Assembly (NCBI RefSeq): GCF_001679005.1
Contig: NZ_LXTW01000012.1
Span: 79,114 to 143,113, forward strand
Source of the DNA: Moraxella nonliquefaciens
GTDB lineage: Bacteria; Pseudomonadota; Gammaproteobacteria; Pseudomonadales; Moraxellaceae
DNA length: 64,000 nt
Direction: 5' to 3'
In this document: one piece after another, positions 1 through 9,534 of the stretch
Layout: each line of letters starts with the position of its first letter
How positions within the stretch are numbered: the first letter of the stretch is position 1
Notes under the pieces: generated by a model
Told to the model about the DNA's origin: nothing
The model's input: only the letters and a program-made list of their open reading frames with translations
The model's database searches: none
Position numbers and translations under genes: made by a program

Positions 1-3
1 AAC

Positions 4-930
4 ATGAGCAAACTTAATACAAAAGATGACCAAAACTTTGGCAAAGTGGCGGTTGTTTGTGGTGGAACAAGTGCAGAGCGTGAAGTGTCGCTAAATAGTG
101 GCATGGCAGTGCTAAATGCCTTATTATCAAAAGGGGTGGATGCCCATCATTTTGACCCTGCCGATACTGACATATCTCATTTGCGTGCCTATGACCGTGT
201 GTTTAATGTGTTGCATGGCACTTTTGGCGAAGATGGCAGCTTACAAGGGGTGCTTGATGGCTTTAATCTGCCTTATACAGGCTGTGGTGTCTTGGCATCT
301 GCCATTGCCATGGACAAATTTCGCTGTCGTTTGCTGTGGCAGTCGCTCGGGCTACCAAATGTGCCTTATGTGGTTTTGCATGATGACAGCGATTTTGCTG
401 CCGTAGAGCGTGAATTTGGTTTACCGCTATTTGTCAAACCTGCTGCCGAAGGGTCTAGCGTGGGTGTGTTTATGGTTGAGCAAGCAGGTGATTTGGCAAA
501 AATTTATCCCAAATTAAAGCAATATCATGGCGAGATTTTGGCAGAAAAAGCGATGATGGGCGGAGAATATGCCATATCACTGCTTGGTGAACATATTCTG
601 CCCAGTATCCGTATCATCCCTAAGGGCAAATTTTATGATTATGAAGCCAAATATTTGCGTGATGACACCATTTATCAATGCCCATCTGATTTGACGCCAG
701 AGCAAGAGAGGCAAATGGGTGAATTGGCATTAAAAGCGTTTCGTGCGATTGGGGGGCGTGGTTGGTCTCGTGTGGATTTTTTAAAGGGGCATGATGGCAA
801 GCTGTGTGTGTTAGAGATTAACACCGTCCCTGGCATGACCGACCACAGCCTTGTGCCGATGGCTGCCAAAGAAGCAGGGATTGGGTTTGATGAGTTGTGT
901 GTGAAAATTTTGGCACAGACTTTGCAATAA
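4..930 (+). CDS. ddlB: D-alanine--D-alanine ligase (308 aa)
   Basis: Cytoplasmic ATP-grasp ligase that joins two D-alanines for the peptidoglycan precursor. The N-terminal lobe carries VFNVLHGTFGEDG (about residues 66-78). The ATP-grasp core has FVKPAAEGSSVGV, and the C-terminal metal/substrate motif is VLEINTVPGMTDHS. The length matches the family. Only three bases precede the ATG, so the start cannot be tested and the upstream neighbour (murC or similar in most relatives) is outside the window. It opens the ddlB-ftsQ-ftsA-ftsZ block, the usual end of the division and cell-wall cluster. Confidence 0.95.
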   Translation: MSKLNTKDDQNFGKVAVVCGGTSAEREVSLNSGMAVLNALLSKGVDAHHFDPADTDISHLRAYDRVFNVLHGTFGEDGSLQGVLDGFNLPYTGCGVLASAIAMDKFRCRLLWQSLGLPNVPYVVLHDDSDFAAVEREFGLPLFVKPAAEGSSVGVFMVEQAGDLAKIYPKLKQYHGEILAEKAMMGGEYAISLLGEHILPSIRIIPKGKFYDYEAKYLRDDTIYQCPSDLTPEQERQMGELALKAFRAIGGRGWSRVDFLKGHDGKLCVLEINTVPGMTDHSLVPMAAKEAGIGFDELCVKILAQTLQ

Positions 931-1117
931 AACCACAACAGCAACCTTATCATGCCACACCAACTGTAAAATAAATGGCGATTTCATGTAAAAACAGCCA
1001 CTTAGTGATGAATTTTACTTTTAAAGAACGCCAAAATAAGGTAAAATACATGATTTAGCCTTGCTTGATTAAAATCTGTCAAATGTGCATATGATGAACA
1101 TAATGGGTTAGGTTTTA

Positions 1118-1912
1118 GTGTGGATGGGTTTTTTGGTGGGCAGAACCGTGACAGAGATGGCATCAAACCGTATTAATCGTATTGATGATAAGCGTGCAGA
1201 ACATGATGATAAGTACTTGTCAAAATCATGGCAATCTGCTTTGGTGACGCTTGTTTTGTTATTTATCATCGGTTTTTTTACCATGCAGACCATCGGCAAA
1301 AGCCCTGCTAAGCCCATTTATATCATGTCATCAAATCTAAACGCCTTTGAGCGTCAGTCGCTGACAGGTGTGGTTTTACCTTTGGGTGATTTTCCTTTTT
1401 TTGGGGGCAATTTACATCAGATTCATGATGAATTGATGAAGCTGTCATGGGTGGAGTATGCCAAAGTCAAGCGAGATTGGCACCGTGGTATCGTCGTGGA
1501 AGTTGTGCCACGTAAGCCCATTGCTAATTTTGGCAGTCAGGATTTATTAGATGCTAATGGTGTGGTTTTCAAGCCCGCCAATACAAGCGAGCTCATGAAT
1601 GAAGATTTGGTGACTGTGCATGGGTCGGTCGCTCATGTAAATGCCATCATGCACAAAATGCGTTATGTCAATGAGCGTTTTGCTCCCCTTGGTCTGACAG
1701 TTAATGATTTGATTTTGACATCTCGTAACACTTGGATTATTCGTTTTCATAACGGTCTTCGGGTGGTTGTGGATGATGAAAATACCGAGCAAAAACTGTA
1801 TCATTTGGCGGTGGTGTTAAAAGAGCGATTTGCCAACCGCATTCATGAAATGCAGTCGGTGGACTTGCGTTATAAAAATGGGTTTTCTATCGCATGGCAA
1901 GATAAAAGATAA
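1118..1912 (+). CDS. ftsQ: Cell division protein FtsQ
   Basis: Bitopic inner-membrane divisome protein that connects FtsA/FtsK to FtsL/FtsB. A short cytoplasmic tail rich in Arg/Asp (RINRIDDKRAEHDDKY) leads into one membrane span (about residues 41-60, LVTLVLLFIIGFF). A periplasmic POTRA domain (LSWVEYAKVKRDWHRG) and the FtsQ beta domain follow. The start is unsure: GTG at 1118, ATG at 1124 and ATG at 1157 are all in frame, and none has a strong Shine-Dalgarno sequence. It lies between ddlB and ftsA, which supports the call. The 187-bp gap after ddlB is longer than usual for this cluster. Confidence 0.88.
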   Translation: MWMGFLVGRTVTEMASNRINRIDDKRAEHDDKYLSKSWQSALVTLVLLFIIGFFTMQTIGKSPAKPIYIMSSNLNAFERQSLTGVVLPLGDFPFFGGNLHQIHDELMKLSWVEYAKVKRDWHRGIVVEVVPRKPIANFGSQDLLDANGVVFKPANTSELMNEDLVTVHGSVAHVNAIMHKMRYVNERFAPLGLTVNDLILTSRNTWIIRFHNGLRVVVDDENTEQKLYHLAVVLKERFANRIHEMQSVDLRYKNGFSIAWQDKR

Positions 1913-2047
1913 AGACTAACCTAGGGCAATGTTTTGACTTTATGTTTTTAACATTGATTTATTTTTGATGGATTTTTAACAAGTATTTTGACCATTTTAT
2001 TTTTATTTTTATTTTTAGGACGCAAAGTCTTCTTAATTTGATTTAAT

Positions 2048-3373
2048 ATGATACCCAATTCTGACATTCATGCGGTGATTCATCTTAGTTCCACGGCGGT
2101 GTATACCATTGTGGGCTATTTTGACGTGCATCACAAAAAAACTCAGGTAATGGGCTTGGGTATTGCCAAAACAGATGCGTTCTTTGGTGGTCAAATCATC
2201 AACCGTGAACATCTGCTAAGTGCCATTTACAAGTCTGTGCGTGAGGCCATTGATATGGCAGGCGTACAAGTTTCTTATGTGGGACTGTCTTTTGCCAGTC
2301 CTGCCATGAAAGGTGAAAATGGCATTCATGATAAAATCATCGCAGGGCAACAGCCCATAGGTGGGGGTAAACTTGGGCGTAAGATAACGCATGATGATAT
2401 CAGAGATGTTCTAAATGAGGCTAAATCAAAACTTGGGCAACAAGAGCGTAAAGAGGTTCAGCTTTGCCAACAGCGTTTTTGGCTTGATGATGATCAAGAT
2501 GCCAAAGAAGTGGTGGGCATGCTTGCCAGCAAATTAACAGCAAGCTATCATCTTATTAGCATTCCTAGCATGTTCTACGCCCAAATCAAGGATTTGCTGA
2601 CATCTAACAACCTAGAAGTTCATCCCATGTTCTTTGATGGGATAGCCAGTAGTGAGTATGCGTTAAGTGCTGATGAAAAACAGCGTGGCGTGTGCTTTAT
2701 TGACATCGGTGCGGCACTTACTAAGGTGTGTTTATACCAAGAGGGCGTGTTGCTGTATAGTCGCTGTTTGCCTGTGGGTGGACAACTGGTGGATACGGAC
2801 ATTGCCAGTACATTTGGACTGACTTTGCTTGAAGCGGAGTCCTTAAAAAAACATCACGGTTCAGCCAACACCGCCAAACAAAGTAAAAGCGATTTTATCA
2901 CCTTGAAAAAACGCCACCATGACAGTGAACTGACCGTACATTTGTATAAACTTGCCAGTGTTATTGAAGCACGCTATTTGGCATTATTAAATGAGATTTT
3001 TGATGAGCTGACCGATAAAGGGCTGAACCAATTCATGGACATGGGGGTGGTATTGGCTGGTGGTGGAGCAGACATGACAGATTTGGCTGGATTGATAGAA
3101 AGACAGTTTGGCGTGAGCGTGCGTCAAATGAGCATTAATACCAAAGTGGCGGTATACACACAGATGATGAGTGATGAAAATATTGGTTTATTAAAAACAC
3201 ATTTGTTTGACCCTAAATTACACAGCATTTTAGGGGCGCTGATGTATTATCAAAGTGAGCAATATGCTCGTGATGAACGTGGACAGTTCGGTGAAATAGA
3301 TGGGTCTGGGCTGTTTGGGCATATTAGGAAAAGTTGTCAATCATGGCTTGATAAGTTAAGACAATTATTATAA
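2048..3373 (+). CDS. ftsA: Cell division protein FtsA (441 aa)
   Basis: Actin-like ATPase that tethers FtsZ to the inner membrane and recruits later divisome proteins. It has the FtsA/MreB-like fold signatures: an N-terminal phosphate loop (HLSSTAVYTIVGYFD), CFIDIGAALTKVCLYQ near residues 217-232, and the adenosine motif VVLAGGGADMTDL near residue 335. The C terminus is an amphipathic membrane-targeting helix (KSCQSWLDKLRQLL). Length is slightly above the E. coli protein. It lies between ftsQ and ftsZ on the same strand. Confidence 0.95.
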   Translation: MIPNSDIHAVIHLSSTAVYTIVGYFDVHHKKTQVMGLGIAKTDAFFGGQIINREHLLSAIYKSVREAIDMAGVQVSYVGLSFASPAMKGENGIHDKIIAGQQPIGGGKLGRKITHDDIRDVLNEAKSKLGQQERKEVQLCQQRFWLDDDQDAKEVVGMLASKLTASYHLISIPSMFYAQIKDLLTSNNLEVHPMFFDGIASSEYALSADEKQRGVCFIDIGAALTKVCLYQEGVLLYSRCLPVGGQLVDTDIASTFGLTLLEAESLKKHHGSANTAKQSKSDFITLKKRHHDSELTVHLYKLASVIEARYLALLNEIFDELTDKGLNQFMDMGVVLAGGGADMTDLAGLIERQFGVSVRQMSINTKVAVYTQMMSDENIGLLKTHLFDPKLHSILGALMYYQSEQYARDERGQFGEIDGSGLFGHIRKSCQSWLDKLRQLL

Positions 3374-3424
3374 CACTCCTGCTTGCCATCCATTGATGGC
3401 TTATTTCAATCCAATCATTCACCC

Positions 3425-3463
3425 TACTATTTAATATGGGGTGAATTAGTGCTATAATGTCAA
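3425..3463 (+). promoter_or_regulatory. Candidate promoter for ftsZ
   Basis: A perfect TATAAT lies at 3453-3458, 48 bp before the ftsZ start. The matching -35 region, around 3430-3435, is poor. An extra promoter between ftsA and ftsZ is common in other bacteria. Support here rests on the -10 element alone. Confidence 0.4.
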
Positions 3464-3506
3464 AATATTTTCTATGTCGCTATGATAAAAGAATTCGGAG
3501 AAACAC

Positions 3507-4700
3507 ATGTCTAAATATGGTCTTGACACAGATGACGGTCAAGTAAATCACGGTAAAGCTCGCTTTATCGTGTTTGGTGTGGGTGGCGGCGGTGGTAATG
3601 CCGTAGAATACATGGTGCAAGAGGGCATTAATGGCGTAACCTTTGTTGCTGCCAATACAGATCGCACTGCACTTGATAATCTGACCGTACCACATAAGAT
3701 TCAGCTTGGCTCAGAGGGTTTGGGTGCAGGTGGCAATCCCGAGGAGGGTCGTCGTTACGCCGAAGAAGACGAAGATGAAATCCGTTCAATGTTAGATGGT
3801 TATAATATGGTGTTTATCACCGCAGGCATGGGCGGTGGTACGGGTACAGGAGCTGCCCCTGTGGTGGCACGTATTGCCAAGGAGATGGGCATTTTGACTG
3901 TGGCTGTGGTAACCACACCGTTTAACTTTGAAGGCAAAAAACGCATGAAGTCTGCCAAAGATGGTGTTAGCCAACTGGCGGAGCTTGTTGATGCCATCAT
4001 TACCATTCCCAACGAAAAGCTGTTAAAGATTTATAAGCAAATCTCTTTTATAGACGGACTCAAAAAAGCCGATGATGTGCTATTGCATGCGGTGAGTGGT
4101 TTGGTGCAAATTGTGGATACAGCGGATAACGTGGTGATTAACACCGATTTTAGAGATGTGCGTACCGCCATGACTGCCAAAGGTTATGCGATGATGGGCA
4201 TTGGTCGTGCCAGTGGTGATGATCGTGCCAGACAGGCAGCCGAAAAAGCCATTCGTTCGCCACTGCTTGATGATATTCGTCTTGAAAATGCCAAAGGTCT
4301 GTTGGTAAACATTACCGCAGCTGAACTTATGATGAGTGAGCCTGAGGAGATTGCCGAAGCATTATCATCCATTGCTGACTTAGAAGAGGGTAATATTTTC
4401 TATGGCTATGTCCAAGATGAGAACATGGGTGATGAAATTCATGTTACTGTGATTGCCACAGGTTTGACTTTGGATGACCGTCCAAAAGTTACCATACAAC
4501 AAGCACCGATTAAAAACCTACAAACTGCCCCAGTAGGTCATGTCAGTGCTTTGGAGAGTCGACAACAAGCACAGCAGACCGAGCCACAGAGTGCCCCCCA
4601 GTCAATACAAGCACAAGCTCAGCCACAGAGTGCCCCCCAAATCAAAACACGCATTGATGTGAACAGTTATCTAAAATCGCAACAGCACAACAATAAGTAG
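3507..4700 (+). CDS. ftsZ: Cell division protein FtsZ (397 aa)
   Basis: Tubulin-like GTPase that forms the cytokinetic ring. The tubulin signature GGGTGTG lies at about residues 109-115, preceded by the N-terminal IVFGVGGGGGNAV. The T7/catalytic region is present around VVINTDFRDVRTAM. A Gln/Pro-rich linker (about residues 335-375) leads to the C-terminal peptide RIDVNSYLKSQ, the docking tail for FtsA/ZipA. A rho-independent terminator follows at 4714, closing the division cluster. Confidence 0.98.
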   Translation: MSKYGLDTDDGQVNHGKARFIVFGVGGGGGNAVEYMVQEGINGVTFVAANTDRTALDNLTVPHKIQLGSEGLGAGGNPEEGRRYAEEDEDEIRSMLDGYNMVFITAGMGGGTGTGAAPVVARIAKEMGILTVAVVTTPFNFEGKKRMKSAKDGVSQLAELVDAIITIPNEKLLKIYKQISFIDGLKKADDVLLHAVSGLVQIVDTADNVVINTDFRDVRTAMTAKGYAMMGIGRASGDDRARQAAEKAIRSPLLDDIRLENAKGLLVNITAAELMMSEPEEIAEALSSIADLEEGNIFYGYVQDENMGDEIHVTVIATGLTLDDRPKVTIQQAPIKNLQTAPVGHVSALESRQQAQQTEPQSAPQSIQAQAQPQSAPQIKTRIDVNSYLKSQQHNNK

Positions 4701-4713
4701 TAAATACTTTGAT

Positions 4714-4743
4714 AAACCCTGCCATTGGTGGGGTTTTATTTTA
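4714..4743 (+). terminator. Terminator after ftsZ
   Basis: Stem 4714-4723 pairs with 4727-4736 (AAACCCTGCC with GGTGGGGTTT, two G-U pairs, 3-nt loop) and is followed by a T-rich run. Confidence 0.7.
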
Positions 4744-4784
4744 TGTGATGACAAGAATAAACGGCAGCATGAGATGGATAATAT

Positions 4785-5678
4785 ATGATAAGAGTGGATT
4801 TACACAGTCACAGTACCTGCTCTGATGGTACATTTTGCCCTGCCCATACGGTCAGATTGGCTCATGATGCGGGTATTGATATTTTTGCTCTAACCGACCA
4901 TGACACCATCTCTGGTATTGATGAGGCTAGGCAAATGGCAGATGAGCTCGGCATGCGTTTGATTAATGGGGTAGAGATTAGTTGTCATCATCAGATAAGT
5001 GGTGGTTATGGTAAAAATCAAACAACAACCAAAACCATTCATATACTTGCTCTTAACTTTACCAACAAAGAACGCCTAAATCAAAAACTCAACCATCTGC
5101 AAAACTCTCGTGCCACTCGTGGGCATGCCATTGTAATAAAAATGGCAAAAATATTGGCAGACATGGCAGACTTTGTTCATATCAATGAGCAAGTATTATG
5201 GCAGGCGGTGCTGACCAAAGCACAAGGTAATGCCAAAGCTGTGGGGCGGGCTCATATTGCTTGCGTACTCTTTGAGATGGGTGTGGTAAAGACGGTTCAG
5301 GAGGCTTTTGATAAATATCTGGCGGACAATAAGCCTGCCTATGTTGCCATTGATAGCCTAAGCATGGCACAGACGATTGCACTCATTCATGAGTGTGGTG
5401 GCATCTCGGTATTGGCTCACCCCACTCGTTATCACTTATCCGCCACACGTGTGCGTAAGCTCATCGCTGATTTTGCCATGCTGGGAGGTCAGGCGATTGA
5501 ACTGCCCATTCCCAGTGAGCCGATAGCCACCCAAGCGATGATAGACAGGTGCGTGTCAGAGTATGGACTGATGGTGTCTGTGGGGTCGGATTTTCATGGT
5601 CAAAACATGCCATGGCGAAAACTTGGAAGAGTTGCCACACCCAAGGCAGGACAGGTGGGAGTATGGGAGCAATTTTAG
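4785..5678 (+). CDS. rnm: PHP-domain 5'-3' exoribonuclease (RNase AM / YciV family)
   Basis: PHP-type metal-dependent phosphoesterase of the YciV/TrpH family. The E. coli member (RNase AM) trims 5' ends of 5S and other small RNAs. Metal-binding PHP motifs are in order: DLHSHSTCSDG (residue 4 on), LTDHDT (about 36-41), GVEIS (about 61-65), AHPTRY (about 208-213) and GSDFHG (about 266-271). The 297-residue length is close to the 293 of E. coli. The end overlaps the convergent truD by 4 bp. The function is assigned from the family. Confidence 0.85.
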   Translation: MIRVDLHSHSTCSDGTFCPAHTVRLAHDAGIDIFALTDHDTISGIDEARQMADELGMRLINGVEISCHHQISGGYGKNQTTTKTIHILALNFTNKERLNQKLNHLQNSRATRGHAIVIKMAKILADMADFVHINEQVLWQAVLTKAQGNAKAVGRAHIACVLFEMGVVKTVQEAFDKYLADNKPAYVAIDSLSMAQTIALIHECGGISVLAHPTRYHLSATRVRKLIADFAMLGGQAIELPIPSEPIATQAMIDRCVSEYGLMVSVGSDFHGQNMPWRKLGRVATPKAGQVGVWEQF

Positions 5679-6757
5679 CGGTTTTGTATCAAGTGCTCAC
5701 ACACAGCAAACAGAACACTGGTGGCAAAACTGCCCGTGGGTAACTCAAAATGTAGCGTTAGATTGTTGTCAGACCATTGCCAATCAAGGTGATAAATCCT
5801 TAGGCGTAAGGGGCGTTGAGTAAGTTTAACCCCAACTTTTAACAGTCCATTTTTAAAAAGTTCAAACTCATCTTGTGCCAATACTGACTGATAAATCCGT
5901 AGACTCTCATCACTGTTTTTTAGCTCTCCTACCCCAAATAGTGGTGCGGTGGGATGAATGTCTTGTTCTGCCACTCGCCTAATTATTTCATCATCAATAT
6001 CTGCACAAAAAATAGAACCCGTACCGTCCAAATTGAACACATCGCCTGATATCGCCTTGTCCCAACACCCAAGTTGCACTCGCTTGCTCACTAAGGCATT
6101 AAATATCATGCTTCTGGCAGATGACACGTACAGACTGTGCTTGTCTGTGTCTTTTTTGAAGGGTTTATAAGGTTTGCCAGATGAACATATTTTTTCAAAA
6201 AAGACTTTGGCTTGATGGATATTATCACCATCATGTCCAAAGCGTTGTTTGCCAACATAATTTGGTACACCCATCTGCCCAACATGAGCAAGCTGTGCAT
6301 TGATGGCAGAGACCTCGCCTGTTACTTGCCTTAGCGTGATGGTAAAGGCATTTGCCTTGTGCGTGCCACGGTGTAGTTTTTTGTCATGCCAATGATGGGC
6401 AATGAGTGTCAGACATTCACCCTCTTTTAGATACTCCTTGATGAATTCATCAAAAGCTGTTGTGGGCAGACCACGCTTAGGCAGTCTTAGGCTAAACCAT
6501 TGGTACGTTTGGGCATGACGGTCTTTTAATCCAGAGTAGCCAACATCACGTATGCAAATATTTGCCCAGTTTGCTAGCAGTTTGGCGACAAAAGCGGTAT
6601 TCATGCCGACTTTACAGACATGCACCCACAAATGTTCGCCTTGACCACTAAAATCAACATCCATCAGCTCTTTGACGATAAAATCAGCAGGATAAGTCTT
6701 AAAATCTGCCGAGATGATGGCAGGAGCAAAAGGGCGGTGTGGGGCAGGATACGTCAT
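5675..6757 (-). CDS. truD: tRNA pseudouridine(13) synthase TruD (360 aa)
   Basis: Modifies U13 in tRNA-Glu-type tRNAs. The catalytic Asp lies in YSGLKDRHAQTYQWFS (about residues 74-89), the TruD signature. The insertion-domain motifs NYVGKQRFG and the RSMIFNALVSKRV segment are also present. Length fits the family. It reads convergently with rnm, and the stop codons overlap. Confidence 0.93.
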   Translation of the reverse strand: MTYPAPHRPFAPAIISADFKTYPADFIVKELMDVDFSGQGEHLWVHVCKVGMNTAFVAKLLANWANICIRDVGYSGLKDRHAQTYQWFSLRLPKRGLPTTAFDEFIKEYLKEGECLTLIAHHWHDKKLHRGTHKANAFTITLRQVTGEVSAINAQLAHVGQMGVPNYVGKQRFGHDGDNIHQAKVFFEKICSSGKPYKPFKKDTDKHSLYVSSARSMIFNALVSKRVQLGCWDKAISGDVFNLDGTGSIFCADIDDEIIRRVAEQDIHPTAPLFGVGELKNSDESLRIYQSVLAQDEFELFKNGLLKVGVKLTQRPLRLRIYHLDWQWSDNNLTLHFELPTGSFATSVLFAVCEHLIQNR

Positions 6758-6915
6758 GATGGCAGTCTGGTTAGAATGTTTTTGTTGGAATGTTTAAAGA
6801 TGCGTAATAAATACGCCAAGCAAATTAAGTGCTTGTATTGTAGCATGCTTGCCAATCCTTGCCAATGATTCTGCCATTTTTTGGACATGTGCCATTCATA
6901 ATCAGTGAAAATGCC

Positions 6916-6957
6916 ATAAAAGCACCCCAAAAGTTGAGCATCTGACTTTTGGGGTGC
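6916..6957 (-). terminator. Terminator of the AgcS symporter gene
   Basis: A perfect 13-bp inverted repeat (GCACCCCAAAAGT at 6922-6934, partner at 6945-6957, 10-nt loop). On the minus strand it is followed by TTTTAT, just after the end of the symporter gene. Confidence 0.8.
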
Positions 6958-6983
6958 GTTTAGTTAAGCGGCTTTATCTATGG

Positions 6984-8495
6984 TTATTTATTTTTTAGTC
7001 GCTCCTCCCAAAACGTGGCATTTTTTATGCCAAATTTGGCAGGGTCAAAGGTGATACGCTGACCTGATTTACGCTGAGCTTCATAGTCAGCAAGCATACG
7101 CATGGTAATCCGAGAACTCATAAAAAACATGATTAAAATACCGATGATGTTTAGCCATGCGGTCATGCCCACACCCACATCGCCCCATGCCCAGATAGCC
7201 CCAGCATTGTTTAGTGCACCATAACCTACCATGATAAGAATGATGATTTTGGCAATGGTGAGCCCTGTTTTTTGGGAGCGTCTGCCCAAAAATCTTGACA
7301 GATATACCACATTAATCTCAGCGATGTGATAATACGCCAAAATCGTGGTAAAGGCAAAAAAGAAAATGGCAACAGCAATGAAGTAATTACCAAATGACCC
7401 AAAAGTCGTCTCCAATGCCATCTGTGTAAAGGCAGGCGTGCCAATCTCAACGGCAGAATCAATATTTTGGACGATGAATTGCCCTGATTCAAGTGTGCCT
7501 TGGACGTTGTAGCTACCCATGGTCAAAATCATAAAGGCGGTGGCCGTACACACAATGAGCGTGTCCACATAAACAGAGAATGCCTGTACCAATCCTTGTT
7601 GGGAAGGGTGATCAACTTCGGCAGCCCCTGAATGATGGGGGCCTGTACCTTGACCTGCTTCGTTTGAATACACCCCACGCTTAACACCCCAACCAATCGC
7701 TGCCCCAAAGCCTGCCATTGGGTTGAATATATCGCCCATGATAAGTCCAAAGACCGCAGGGATTTTGTCAAGATTCATAAACATAATAAGTAGAGCAAGT
7801 GCGATATAGCCGACCGCCATAAATGGCACGACAATCTCAGCAAAACTTGCAATACGCTTGATGCCACCTAGGATAATCACACCCACCGCAACAACCACAA
7901 CCGCCATGACAGCGATGCGTAACGTGCCAACTTCCAATCCTAAGAAATTGACCAAATGACCCTCGCCTGTGATGCGAGTTACCGCACTGGCAACGCCATT
8001 GGCTTGCACCCCTGGCAAAAATACGCCACATGAGATGATCATCGCCACAGCAAAGAGGATGGCATACCATTTTTGCCCAAGTCCTTTTTCAAAATAATAA
8101 GCAGGGCCACCACGGTATTGACCTGTGATGGGGTCTCGCTCTTTGTAGATTTGTGATAATGTGCTCTCAGCATAAGCGGTAGATGCACCCAAAAACGCCA
8201 CCACCCACATCCAAAATACCGCCGAAGGCCCACCAAATCCAATGGCAGCTGCCACCCCTGCAATGTTACCTACACCGACACGGTTGGCAAGTGCCACCAC
8301 AAATGCTTGAAAAGAAGAAATCCCATCATCGCTTTTGGTTTTGTTAAATACAAGACGTACCATCTCACCAAACAGACGCAACTGTACAAAACGGGTCATG
8401 ATGGAATAAAAAAGCCCTGCACCAAGACACAGATAAATCAAGGCAGGACTCCAAATAATCCCATTTAACCAATCTACAACGTCATTCATAGTCAT
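6984..8495 (-). CDS. Alanine/glycine:cation symporter (AgcS family, 503 aa)
   Basis: Inner-membrane secondary transporter that imports alanine or glycine with Na+ or H+. Family signatures are NRVGVGNIAGVAAAIGFGG (about residue 70 on), YFEKGLGQKWYA, and KRGVYSNEAGQGTGPHHSGA (about residues 262-281). About ten hydrophobic spans can be seen. The gene is alone on the minus strand, with its own terminator. Substrate choice within the family cannot be told from sequence alone. No glycine-riboswitch-like leader was seen upstream. Confidence 0.9.
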   Translation of the reverse strand: MTMNDVVDWLNGIIWSPALIYLCLGAGLFYSIMTRFVQLRLFGEMVRLVFNKTKSDDGISSFQAFVVALANRVGVGNIAGVAAAIGFGGPSAVFWMWVVAFLGASTAYAESTLSQIYKERDPITGQYRGGPAYYFEKGLGQKWYAILFAVAMIISCGVFLPGVQANGVASAVTRITGEGHLVNFLGLEVGTLRIAVMAVVVVAVGVIILGGIKRIASFAEIVVPFMAVGYIALALLIMFMNLDKIPAVFGLIMGDIFNPMAGFGAAIGWGVKRGVYSNEAGQGTGPHHSGAAEVDHPSQQGLVQAFSVYVDTLIVCTATAFMILTMGSYNVQGTLESGQFIVQNIDSAVEIGTPAFTQMALETTFGSFGNYFIAVAIFFFAFTTILAYYHIAEINVVYLSRFLGRRSQKTGLTIAKIIILIMVGYGALNNAGAIWAWGDVGVGMTAWLNIIGILIMFFMSSRITMRMLADYEAQRKSGQRITFDPAKFGIKNATFWEERLKNK

Positions 8496-8763
8496 CGCTC
8501 CCTATGCACTTGCAATTATGACAAATTAAAAAGTAAAATTTAATAAAAATTTAAGCGTTCACAATTTGCCATATTTTTATAAAAAAATCTACAATTTTTT
8601 AAAGTTTTTTATATTTTTTGGTTTTGTTGAATTTGCATCAAAATTTTTAACAAAGATTTTGCAAATTTTAACCGTTTTAGCATGCCCTACATTTTTTTAC
8701 TTGCATTTGATGGACAAGCCTTTATTATAAGTATGACTTTGTTTGATTTTCAAAAGGCAATTT

Positions 8764-9390
8764 ATGAAAAAACTCATCACATCAGCCCTACTTGCCAGCA
8801 CCTTGACTTTGTCAGGCTGTGGTTATAACAACTTGCAAGCCTTAGATGAAGACACCAGTGCCAAATGGTCGGAAGTGGTAAACCAGTACCAACGCCGTGC
8901 TGACCTTGTGCCAAACCTTGTGGCAGTCGTTGAGCGGTATGCTGAACATGAAAAAGAGGTTTTGACCGAAGTGGCACAAGCTCGCTCTCGTGTCGGCAGT
9001 ATTCAGCTCACCCCTGAGACCTTAAATGACCCTAACGCCATGAAAGCATATACCGACGCCCAAGCGGGCATGACATCTGCCTTATCAAGATTGATGATGG
9101 TAACTGAAAATTACCCACAGCTTAAAGCGGACGGCATGTTTCAAGATTTGCAGGCTCAGTTAGAGGGTACCGAGAACCGCATTACAGTCGCTCGCAATAA
9201 CTACATCCAAAGTGTGCAAGGCTATAACACCACAGTTCGCAAATTCCCAACGAATCTGACAGCAAAAGTATTTGGCATGCAGACCAAAGCCAATTTTAGC
9301 GTAGAAAATGAACGAGCCATCAGCACCGCTCCAACGGTCAATTTTGGCAGTCATGCCAATACAGGTTCAAAAAGTGCCACAACACCGTGA
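8764..9390 (+). CDS. lemA: LemA family lipoprotein (208 aa)
   Basis: Membrane-anchored LemA-family protein of poorly known role. The ATG at 8764 is preceded by AAAAGG and begins a lipoprotein signal peptide (MKKLITSALLASTLTLSGC), with lipobox LSGC and the lipidated Cys at residue 19. The LemA core follows (WSEVVNQYQRRADLVPNLV, then VARNNYIQSVQGYNTTVRKFP), rich in helices. An in-frame TTG at 8743 would add seven residues before the signal peptide and is unlikely. It heads a three-gene set with two TPM-domain genes, a common association in Gram-negatives. Confidence 0.9.
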   Translation: MKKLITSALLASTLTLSGCGYNNLQALDEDTSAKWSEVVNQYQRRADLVPNLVAVVERYAEHEKEVLTEVAQARSRVGSIQLTPETLNDPNAMKAYTDAQAGMTSALSRLMMVTENYPQLKADGMFQDLQAQLEGTENRITVARNNYIQSVQGYNTTVRKFPTNLTAKVFGMQTKANFSVENERAISTAPTVNFGSHANTGSKSATTP

Positions 9391-9534
9391 TTTGGATAAA
9401 CATGATTTAAATAAAATGTTTGAATAAAATGCAAACATGTCATGTATCATGTTGCCCATTTATCCACAATGGTGCAAATGGCACCCTGTATTATTTTTAA
9501 CATGTCAAATGTGTAATAACAAAAAAGGCAATTT